Assembly (NCBI GenBank): GCA_013697725.1
Contig: JACCWI010000026.1
Coordinates: forward strand, 1 to 64,000
Reading direction: 5' to 3'
DNA: 64,000 nucleotides
DNA from: Tatlockia sp.
Lineage (GTDB): Bacteria; Pseudomonadota; Gammaproteobacteria; Legionellales; Legionellaceae
This document shows positions 49,573 to 59,200 of the stretch, piece by piece; the stretch's first letter is position 1; each line of letters begins with the position of its first letter. The position numbers and the translations under genes were made by a program. The notes below the pieces were generated by a model that did no database searches, was not told the DNA's origin, and saw only the letters and a program-made list of their open reading frames with translations.

Positions 49573-50862
49573 ATGCCTAAAATAAAAGCTACAGAATCCA
49601 TGCAAGGTATTTTTAATGAATTTGCAGATAAAATTGTAAATCCCAACTATTACCCAAACACAGCCATCGAAACCTTGAAATCAAGGATGACTGCTCTTTG
49701 TTGCTTGGGATCTGATGACTCCGATTTAGTAACCAAAGCCTCTACTTATATTAAGCGCACGTCTACCATGCAAGATAATGATCTTCATCAATTAAAGAGC
49801 TTCGCAGCCTCCATCAAAGAATGGCGTGAACTAGAAATTTGTAGCGTTTACAAAAACGACCTAGGTTCATTTGTAGAGTATAAATTAAGTGTTATAACTG
49901 CAAAAGGAAAAGAGCTTATTCATCGTCATGCGCTCTATAACGAGCAGGAAGGGAAATGTTATTTTGTTTCTCAGAGTTTACCTTTAGTCCGGGTAATTGG
50001 AGATCCTGTTTTACATCGGCCAGGTGAGCTGTTTCCAGCAAAGCCTTCAGCGCTTCAACTGGCTGAGCTTAATCGGCAGATTGAAGTAGCTAGAGCCATT
50101 TTAGTGGAAACGAGCGGTGCAGGAATAGCTGGTAATCAATGTGCAACCATTGAGTCTCCCTATAGATTTGCCATTGTAGGAGTTTTCAAGGAAAACCAAG
50201 CTCATGTCCAAGGGGTAGCCAAACGTTATCCAGGAGTTAGATTTCCAGATGCTGTGATTATGGTGAATCCTGTTATTGTTGATCGCAGTGAAAAAATGCA
50301 AAATTTTAAGCATGCTTGCTTAAGCGTTCCAAGTCCTAATCGCTGTGAGGTTCAAAGCCCTCAGGAACTCACTGTAAACTATTTAGATCCAAATCAGGAT
50401 ATGGCTCAAGTTTGCACTACGCTTACAGGAATTGATGCCGTAGCTTTATGGCATGAAATGAACCACATTATAGAGGGTAAAACTTACATCGATACAGCGC
50501 TCGCCACGTTGAAACCTATTGAATTGGCTAAATTTAGGAAAATAATCTTTGTTGAACTTTTACGTAGAAGTTTAGAAACCGTTATTCCAGATTTAACGGT
50601 TCCACCTTTCTACTTTACTATTGTTGTTAACAAAGAGGGACAAGCCCAGTTAGATGAAGCAATATTAAAAGAGGTTTTGCCTAAATTTACTAATGAAACG
50701 TTAATTGGTTTTTTGAAGCAAAGCCATTCAATAAGTTTGGAGGTGGAAGCAAAAGCTACAAAAAAGTCGATTGAGGCTGCGGTTAAATTGAGTTTGTTTT
50801 CCAAAAACCCGCGTCCTGAAGATATTTTAGAAGAGCTACCAATCCAAAAATCACGGTTATAG
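49573..50862 (+). CDS. Peptide-deformylase-like protein with long extensions; effector candidate
   Basis: The 429-aa protein contains a deformylase domain at residues ~140-300. Motif 1 is GAGIAGNQC (normal GxGLAAxQ, Gln189 kept). Motif 2 is HACLSVPS (normal EGCLS, metal ligand Cys249 kept). Motif 3 is WHEMNHIIEG (normal QExDH, His294, Glu295 and His298 kept). All metal ligands and the catalytic Glu are therefore present. Bacterial deformylases are ~170 aa; here ~140 residues precede and ~130 follow. The tail ends RPEDILEELPIQKSRL, with a Glu cluster like the E-block of Dot/Icm substrates. It may deformylate or cleave a host protein; housekeeping def is presumably elsewhere. AGGA precedes the ATG. 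Confidence 0.8.
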   Translation: MPKIKATESMQGIFNEFADKIVNPNYYPNTAIETLKSRMTALCCLGSDDSDLVTKASTYIKRTSTMQDNDLHQLKSFAASIKEWRELEICSVYKNDLGSFVEYKLSVITAKGKELIHRHALYNEQEGKCYFVSQSLPLVRVIGDPVLHRPGELFPAKPSALQLAELNRQIEVARAILVETSGAGIAGNQCATIESPYRFAIVGVFKENQAHVQGVAKRYPGVRFPDAVIMVNPVIVDRSEKMQNFKHACLSVPSPNRCEVQSPQELTVNYLDPNQDMAQVCTTLTGIDAVALWHEMNHIIEGKTYIDTALATLKPIELAKFRKIIFVELLRRSLETVIPDLTVPPFYFTIVVNKEGQAQLDEAILKEVLPKFTNETLIGFLKQSHSISLEVEAKATKKSIEAAVKLSLFSKNPRPEDILEELPIQKSRL

Positions 50863-50878
50863 CAAGCGTTTTCCCTTC

Positions 50879-51532
50879 ACCGTCATCGCCGCCACACTCC
50901 CGTCCCCGTATTACTCTCCGTCATCGACCCATTCTCCGTCATCCAGAGCGAAGCGAAAGATCTTCTTTGAAATGGCATGTTCTGTTGCCTTTCAAAGGTC
51001 AGGGCCACCGCAGTGAGATCCTTCGCTTCGCTCTGGATGACGGGGCGGGGTAGGCAACCCGTGGTCGTCGTACTTACGTCATCGTAATATTTCTGGGCAT
51101 TGCCACAGTCTCCGTCATTGTCTCATTCTCCGTCATCCAGAGCGAAGCGAAAGATCTTCTTTGAAATGGCATGTTCTGTTGCCTTTCAAAGGTCAGTGCC
51201 ACAGCAGTGAGATCCCTCGCCTCGCTCTGGAGGACGAGTCGGTGTTCGCAACCCATGGTCGTCGTACTTACGTCATCGTAATATTTCTGAGCATTGCCAC
51301 AGTCTCCGTCATTGTCCCATTCTCCGTCGTCCAGAGCGAAGCGAAGGATCCTCTTTGAAACGGCATGTTCTGTTGCCTTTCAAAGGTCAGTGCCACAGCA
51401 GTGAGATCCCTCGCCTCGCTCTGGAGGACGAGTCGGGGTTCGCAACCCATGGTCGTCGTACTTAGGTCATTGTAATATTTCCGGGCGTTGCCACATTTTC
51501 CGTCATTCAGAGCGAAGCGAAGGAGACTGTCG
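50879..51532. repeat. Tandem array of 194-bp nested-palindrome repeats
   Basis: At least three copies, each 194 bp from arm to arm (arm starts at 50936, 51130 and 51324), plus a partial leading copy and a shortened fourth arm at about 51500. In copy 1 a 27-bp outer arm (50936-50962) is inverted at 51017-51043 with one mismatch. An inner CTTTGAAA (50965-50972) is inverted at 50990-50997. The arms read GTCATCCAGAGCGAAGCGA. Copies 2 and 3 keep the left arm but have diverged right arms. No credible gene lies inside; two short minus-strand ORFs merely repeat with the units. Confidence 0.9.
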
Positions 51533-51620
51533 GCTTAATATAATGATTGACTAAATGAGTAAAAATATGTACAATATATGTTCTTAAATTGCTAATTATT
51601 ATCATAATCGAGTAAATTTC

Positions 51621-52784
51621 ATGCAATACACTGTAGATAATTTTAATGGATTTAGCGCTTCTGCACTCGTATTTTCAATTATTGTGTTCAGCACCTGTTT
51701 GGTTGTCGCGTTCAACCATTATGTTGCAAAACATGTTTTTATTGCTCTAATTGATAGGTTATTTTCTAAAAATCATTCTGGACTTGGTAAAATTCTTATC
51801 AAAAATCGGCTTCCCCACCGAATTGCCTACCTTGCGCCTGCACTTCTAATTCATCAATTTAGCTATGTTTTTGATATCGATTACCCTACCTTTAAATTAT
51901 TTCTTGCCAGTCTTGTAAAGCAGATATCTGAAATCTATATCATGTTTGATCTAGGTTTCATTTTGTTAGCAATCTTAAATTGTATAAATGATCGATATAA
52001 TCAATACCCACTGGCCAAAATTAAACCGATTAAAAGTTATTTACAATTAATAAAAATAGCGGTTATTGTGTTCACTGTAATTTTGTTTGCCTCCATGATG
52101 ATTGATAAACCGCCTATTTATTTTATCTCGGGATTTGGTGCTGCCACTGCTTTTCTTGCTCTCATATTTAAAGATTTAGTAATGGGTTTCGTTGCTTCCA
52201 TTCAATTAACCGCTTATGACATGGTAAGAATTGGGGATTGGATTGAAATGCCCAATTTTGCAGCCGACGGTGAAGTGATTGAAATCTCATTAAATACAGT
52301 GAAGGTACAAAATTTTGATAAAACGATCGTTACTATCCCCAGTTATTCCTTGCTTACTTCTGGTTTGAAAAATTGGCGCGGTATGCATGAGGCCGGCGGT
52401 CGTCGAGTTAAGCGCAGTATCATGATTGATATTAATTCTATTAAACTAATTGATGATAATTTTATAACTAAAATGAATGACTTAATTGCTGAGCCAAAAA
52501 TATCAACAAACTCCCAAACTAACCTGGGCTGTTTTCGACATTATTTGCAAAATTATTTGAGTCAACATAAATCGGTACATAAAAATCTAAAAATCTTAAT
52601 TCGTCAGCTACAAGGCTCATCCACGGGTTTGCCACTTGAATTGTATTTTTTTACGAATGAAACAGATTCAATGAAATACGAAGCCATTCAATCTGAAATT
52701 ATTGAACATGTTTACGCAATTATGTCGCGCTTTGATTTACGTGCCTTTCAATATGCAAATACTTGGGGATCTGAAAGCAATTAG
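51621..52784 (+). CDS. MscS-family mechanosensitive channel (YbdG type)
   Basis: The 387-aa membrane protein has several N-terminal helices and the MscS pore/beta domain. The pore helix region reads FGAATAFLALIFKDLVMGFV, then the beta domain SIQLTAYDMVRIGDWIEMP and DGEVIEISLNTVKVQNFDKT. TIPSYSLLTSGLKNWRGMHEAGGRRVKRSI matches YbdG/MscM-like channels instead of short MscS. It would release solutes on hypo-osmotic shock. It follows the palindrome array by about 90 bp. Confidence 0.92.
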   Translation: MQYTVDNFNGFSASALVFSIIVFSTCLVVAFNHYVAKHVFIALIDRLFSKNHSGLGKILIKNRLPHRIAYLAPALLIHQFSYVFDIDYPTFKLFLASLVKQISEIYIMFDLGFILLAILNCINDRYNQYPLAKIKPIKSYLQLIKIAVIVFTVILFASMMIDKPPIYFISGFGAATAFLALIFKDLVMGFVASIQLTAYDMVRIGDWIEMPNFAADGEVIEISLNTVKVQNFDKTIVTIPSYSLLTSGLKNWRGMHEAGGRRVKRSIMIDINSIKLIDDNFITKMNDLIAEPKISTNSQTNLGCFRHYLQNYLSQHKSVHKNLKILIRQLQGSSTGLPLELYFFTNETDSMKYEAIQSEIIEHVYAIMSRFDLRAFQYANTWGSESN

Positions 52785-53252
52785 TCCGTTACTTGTTTAA
52801 GATTCAATTATCAATGTAATAATTTAACAAATTGCATTTATTGCCCTCAAGCCGGGTCAGGAATATTCGCGCTAATCTCATGCGATATCTGCCAACATCC
52901 TCTCATGCCCAACTGCAATCCTCAACAGCTTTCATTAGCAAGTGATTATCATACTAAGGTTTATTTTTGATATTGATTGAAAGATAATTCCTTCCCTTTC
53001 TTTTTCAATCCGGATTTATACCGATAATATAATCGCCTAATTACTTTAAAATGTAGCAGCGGTTTGGAGCAAGGTAGTTTTCTCAACGCCTCTGAATAAT
53101 TCCTATGCATAAAGAGATATAACGCATTAAGCAAAGCAACAAATAATGCTATACAGTGGCAGGTCAAAAGAGCCAAACCTAGTTGCGATAACAGCAACTT
53201 GCCCTATTCCAGATCAGCGAAACTTATTAAATGAAGAGCGAGGAGAATTGAA
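52785..53252. other. Non-coding region upstream of the giant ankyrin gene; shared with the paralogue
   Basis: There are 468 bp without a credible gene. Two parts match the region before the second ankyrin gene. GGATTTATACCGATAA (53012-53027) equals 62675-62690, with TTTAAAATGT about 20 nt further on in both. The 37 bases 53219-53255, which end in the TTG start codon, match 62905-62941 at 29 of 37 positions without a gap. A 78-codon frame on the minus strand (52961-53197) covers the first match, and its counterpart at the other locus is broken by stops, so it may be a decayed mobile-element piece or non-coding. Confidence 0.6.
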
Positions 53253-53255
53253 TTG
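53241..53255 (+). promoter_or_regulatory. Ribosome-binding site deciding a TTG start
   Basis: AGGAG (53241-53245) stands 7 nt before TTG (53253-53255). The paralogue has AGGGG 7 nt before TTG at the same place, so both genes probably use TTG. This supports the N-terminus MFKHL in the first and MFKQL in the second. Confidence 0.75.
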
Positions 53256-56200
53256 TTCAAACACTTACAAGGTATGTATCTTTCTTCTAATGTAGTGTCG
53301 CCAGACAGTGACGAAGCTTTAATAGTGGGTAAAGTGTTGGAGTTGAGAATACTTGCTGAAAAGGCTCAAGGGGGTAGCACAGTCTTGCTGCAGGCTGCAT
53401 ATCGCGGTGAGCTTAAGGTAGTCCAGTGGTTATTAAAGACGGGTGAGGCTGTAATTACAGAAAAAGATAATAACGGTGAGACCGCGTTACTAAAGGCTGC
53501 ATCACAAGGCCATCTTGTATTGGTGCAGTGGCTTCTCCAAACAACCTGGTTACAAAAAGGCTGGGCTCTAATTACAGAAAAAGATAATAACGGTGAAACT
53601 GCGTTGCTAAAGGCTGCATCGCGAGGCTATCTTGAATTGGTGCAGTGGTTATTACAGACGGGTGGGGCAGACATTACTGAGAGGGATAATTCGGGTAATA
53701 CTGCACTGCTTTGTGCGGCAAATGGCGGCCATCTTGAGGTGGTACAGTGGCTTCTCCAAACCACCTGGTTACAAAAAAGCTGGGCTCTAATCACAGAAAA
53801 AGATAATCATGGTAGGACAGCATTACTGAATGCAGCATCGCGTGGCCATCGTGATTTAGTGTGGTGGTTATTGCATAAAGGGGGGGCTGTAATTACCCAA
53901 AGGGATAGTTGTAATAAGACAGCATTGCACTGGGCAATATGGGGTGGCCATATTAATGTGGTGCAATTGTTGTTAGCACAAGGTGTGGATAAGACAGTAC
54001 TGCAGGAGGCAGCAGAATGCGGTAGGATTGAGATAGTGCAATGGTTATTAATGGAAACTAATTATATTTTCTCTAAAGAGGAGATGGATTGCACTCGAGA
54101 AGTTCTTCGCAAGAGCAACAATTATAGCTTAGGCCTATGGTTAGATTTTTATATTTTTTTATCAGCTAATCCCTCGCTACCCCTGACACAGTGCTTGCCT
54201 CTTGCTTATATTTTTGGCTGGACCGGAAATGATAAAGCGCTTTTACTCGATAAAAGCCTAGTTTTGTTATTTTCTCTTTTTGAAGAACCCAAAAATAAAA
54301 CCTTAGGTCAGATGCTTTATCAGCTGTTGCCATCACCCCTCCGATACCAAAACCATAAGAGGTTCTTAGGTTTGACGATATATCAGTTGTATGAGCATCA
54401 ATTCAAGCCTTTAATAAGTAAAAAACAGCAAGAAATTATAAAAAGATTATTAGAAGAGACAAATAACACAAGAACCTTTGAATTGATGTCGCAGGGCACT
54501 AATTTAATTATAAATAGTGTTTCGGGATTGCAGCTTTTAAATACGACGTCAAATGACTCTGTTGATGGTCTGTGGTATCGGGAAGTGCGCCCCGTGCTAA
54601 ATAAAACCCTTCAAGAACCTATTAAACAAGTGTTGGATGAGGACAATACCAACCATAATACTCCAAAAGATTTACTACAACTAGCCGCATCAGATTGTGC
54701 CACTATTGAGAAACCCAACAAAGAACAACAAATAGCTCAAAAAAATCAGATTTTAGTTGAGGGCTTTTACAGTGGAGAAGACATTGATATCTTAATTAAG
54801 GCCTTGCTTAAAAAGCAGCATCTTGTCATTGCAAAAGATTTTTCTGTATCTGTGAAGAAGGGTAAAGATCATCGCGTTGATGATTTGCGCACCTATGTTC
54901 TTCCGGCCACTTCAAAAAACGAAGGTCTTGGGCATCTAGAGCAACTTATCGGTTTTCTAGCAGCAGGGCAGGTTCAAGCATGTCAGATACTTATTCCCTA
55001 CAAGGTGAGTATTCAAGCGCATTGGGTCAGTGTTTTTATCCATTACCAGGATAAACAATTTATCGTGACCGTTTACGATAGTCTAGCTAATAAATCGCTT
55101 GCTGCTGAGACAATTAATGAAATAGTTAAGTTTACAAAATCCAAGACTAAAGAGAAAATAGTAATTATCCCGCTTCAAAATCCCAAGCAAATACAGAATG
55201 GCAATGTGTACTGTGGCGGTTATACTGCTCACATTATTGCGGGTGCAGCCATAAATTCCCCTAAAAACCTAAGTGAAATCAATGAATTAACCTGCATCAA
55301 AAAATTTTACAAATCTACTAAAAAAGAGTCTGACTACAGGGAAATGGATGCGAAGATTGTGGCGACACAAAAACCCAAGGGCTACCAACGTTATGCCATA
55401 AAGGGAGATGGCCACCAAACACCTGAGATAAAGGCGCTAAGTGAGCTGCAGGAGAAAGAGGCCCATCATCGTTATGCAGAAGAATTAACCCGTCGTTTTA
55501 AAATGCTAAGTCAAGAGAATCTAACGCTGTTAGCTGAAAAATTGCACAATGAAATAACTATCTTTGTTCATAAATTAACAACGGAAAATAGTCACAAGGC
55601 AGCGATAGAGATTCTCTTCAATTACCGCAACTATTGCACTGAAGAATTAAAACTTTCGAATGATGAAAATCCCTTCGCCATTTTTTTTAAACAACAAGAA
55701 AACTTGCAATCTCTTGAAATAGACGAAGCTATAACTAGCCTGGATATTTTCATTAAAGAAAAGTTACTCACTCTTTGCCTGGAGCCATCCAAAAGCAGGC
55801 TATCAATTGAACCTTATCAACAGACGGTTGCTCCGAAAGACCTTATCAACAGTAATACCTTAGCTGAGCCAACAAAAGAAAAAGTAAATGAGGAACATCT
55901 AACTTTAACTGCTACTTGTGACTTGCCAGAACCTGTTAATTCGATAGAGAACACCAAAGTTATGTCACAAGTCAAGAGTGAAGACTGCCTACACAGTAAG
56001 CAGGAAATGGCTCAAATGTTGCGAAAGGCCGCAACGAATGGAGAACTTGACTCGGTGCAACAATTGTTGCAGGCAGGAGGAGCAGATATCTATGGGAAAG
56101 ATAAAAGCGGTTATACACCTCTGCTGCTTTCAGCAAGTAGAGGACGTTGTGCCGTTGTGCATTGGTTGCTTGAAGAAGGTTGGGCAAAAATAACTGAAAA

Positions 56201-59200
56201 AGATAATTACAACAATACAGCACTTTTGTTGGCAGCAAGGTCTGGGAAACTTGAAATGGTGCAGCTGTTGTTGCGGCTAGGAGGAGCTGATATCTATGTT
56301 ATGGTTAATGCCAACTATGGATCAGCCTTTGAATTAGCAGTCATGGAAGGTCATCTTGGCTTAGTGCAATGGTTAATCCAAGAGGGCTGGGAAAGAATTA
56401 ACAGAATGGATGGCAAGGGTAATACACCACTATTGCTTGCAGCAAATTGGGGAAAACTTGAGCTTGCCCAATGGCTATTAAAAAAAGGTGGAGCGTCGAT
56501 TACTGAAAAAAATTATTTCGATGACTGCACAGCTCTGCTAGGAGCAGCAAGATCAGGCGTACTTAAACTGGTAAAGTGGTTGCTGCGGGATGGTAAAGCT
56601 TCAATTACTGAAAGGGATTATTATGGTAGAACAGCACTGCTGTTAGCAGCAAAATATGGCAAGCTTTGGGTAGTAAAATGGGTGTTGCAAAAAGGGGGTG
56701 CTGCAATTACAGAGGTGGATAATGATGGCAATACAGCTCTGATGCTTGCGGCAGAGGATGGATGTAGCGAACTAGTGGAGTGGTTGCTGCGAGAAGGTCG
56801 GGCTACAATTACGAATAAGAATCGCGAGGGTAATACAGCTTTGCTAGTGGCAGCAAAGAATGGACATTGTGAATTGGTGCAGTTGTTGCTGCGAGAGGGT
56901 TGGCCTACAGTTACGGAGAAGAATCGCGAGGTTAATAAAGCTTTACTGCTCGCAGCAAAAGGAAACCACCTTGAGCTGGTGCAGTGGCTATTGATAATAA
57001 GTGACTTTGTATTCTCTAAAGAAGAGGTTGACCGTGTTCGAGGCTTTGCTCAAAGACATCTGAATCCTCATTGTGCGCTGAACTTATGGTTAGAGTTTTA
57101 TAGTTTCTTACAAGGGAATCCCTCGCAAGCCTTGACCGAGTCTAAGTCTCTTCACCAGATTTTAGCTTTTAAAGGAAAGGAAAAAGAACTTTTACTTGAT
57201 AAAACTTTGATCTTAGTTTTTTCTCTTTTCGAATCACCCCAGCATAAGGCTTTAGTGCTAGCGCTTTATCACTTATACGAGCAGGAGTTGCAACCCTTGC
57301 TCAGCAAAAGTCAGCGAGAATTAATAGAACATGCCTCTCTAGCGAAAGCCGATAATGAACAACAATTAACTAATTCGCAAGCCCTAGTTTTAGTGGTGGA
57401 GGACGACTTAAATGAATCTATTTACAGTGAATCAAAACAGAAAATTTTTAAAATTCCTCAGCTACTCAAGCTTGGCGAGGATGAAAAACACCTGCTAAAA
57501 TTGGTTTTAAAACAAATACCAACCCCAGATTTATTTTCCTTTGCCCTATCTGAGGCTTTTAGTGATAAATATACTACTGACGACAGAAAAGTGCTCAGTC
57601 TTCAAGATGAAACACTCTTGCCAGAACAGTTTAGCGTAAGAATTAAAAAAGCCTTTGCTACCTTGTCGGATAAATCCTTATACAAAAGGGTCATGTTTGA
57701 GACTTGTATAATGATGTATAAGAAGGTATATGATTGCCAACCGAGTTTTTTACCGTCTTTTTTAGATAAGATAACGGTCGAATTACGTGGCGATACAAAC
57801 TCAACTCTTTTCCAAAATAAATTGCACCACTGGCGTGAACACCCAAACCCCACCGCAGATAGGCTTGCCAGTCTATTCCAAAAGGCATTGGAAACTCATT
57901 TAGAACAAAAATACAAGTTATTGTTTGAATTCCCCAAGCTAGAGACCAAAGAGAATCCTTGCCATTCTAATATTTACGCACGAGAATCCATCAAGGAAAA
58001 CGTGCTTAATTTATTTAAGAAGCGCGCGCCATCGGTTGTGCAATCTTGGCTTACTGAGAGAGGTCTAAAAGACTTAAAAAACCTTGATCCCTTGTTAGCG
58101 CTTAATGCTTTTTCATTCTCAAAGCGTCGAGAAGCCTTTGTCGAAAAACATCCTTGTGGTCCAGATGATAATAAAGTGCCAAGCTATTATCAAAAAGTGA
58201 TTGAGCAATATGGATTTAACCAAATTGCATCAACTAAGTTTGCCTTTATTGTGGTGGCTCATTTTGTTCATACGCTGCCTTATTTTTTAGAGGCTCTCTC
58301 CTCGCTCGGTGAGGTTGCTGCAGTTATCTCTAAGCAGTCTAGCACTGTAAAAACTGTGCGAAAAAGTATTCTAGACATTTATAAAGATATTATTGTTTCC
58401 ACTCTTGATAAAAAGAATTTGACAGAAAACCCAACAGCGGCCGAATCATTTTTTGGCAAGCTATTTGAAAACGAAAAATGGAAGGATTATCGTTTTATTA
58501 TTCTTGACCACGGTGGCTATTTTGCCTCACGTATTAACGATATTCTTAAAAAATACAAAAATAAAATAGTAGGTGTGGTGGAGCATACTTGGAATGGTGA
58601 AGTACGCTATCAAGAGCAATTGAAGCATTATCATTCTATTCCATTCCCTGTTTTATCGGTTGCGCACTCAACCCTTAAAGGGTTGGAAAGTGAAGCGGTT
58701 GCCAATAGTATAGTCGATGCGCTAACTGGAAAAATATTTACTGGTGAAGGCGTCAGTCAAACGATATACACTTTAAAACAAATTCTTGTCATTGGTTATG
58801 GAAATATTGGCAAAGCAGTAGCAATTGCATTAAAAAACAGATTAGGGAATCGGTCGAAAGAAGTTATTTGTATTTGCGATATCTCAGATTATTCAATTAG
58901 GGAAGCCAAACGAGACTTTTCTAGGGTCACTCAAGACAAAACTGTCTATCTCAGAGAAGCAGATTTAATTATCACAGCCACCAGTACTAAAGTGTTAAGT
59001 AAAAAGGATTTTTTAAAATTAAAGGCGGGAGCTTTTATAGCTTGCGCAACCTCAAGTGATGATCAGTTTACTACAGAAGCTCTGAAAGACCATCTAAAAC
59101 AGGAGGGGCCAACCAAACAAGTGCAATCCCTTTGTCCTAAATATAAACACAAACATAGCGAGAATTATTTTTACCTCATCGCCAATGGGGATTCTGTAAA

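Noticed and set aside
51074-51450. Two 60-codon minus-strand frames, each ending in the same peptide
   Set aside because: They repeat at exactly the 194-bp unit spacing and lie wholly within the palindrome array; no ribosome site or protein pattern.
50879-51532. CRISPR-like array
   Set aside because: Units are 194 bp and nearly identical throughout; there are no short repeats with unique spacers and no cas genes.
52961-53197. 78-codon minus-strand gene (ending LYYRYKSGLKKKG...)
   Set aside because: It lacks support as a gene, and the homologous stretch before the second ankyrin gene has stops in the same frame. I treat it as shared upstream DNA, possibly a decayed mobile-element end.
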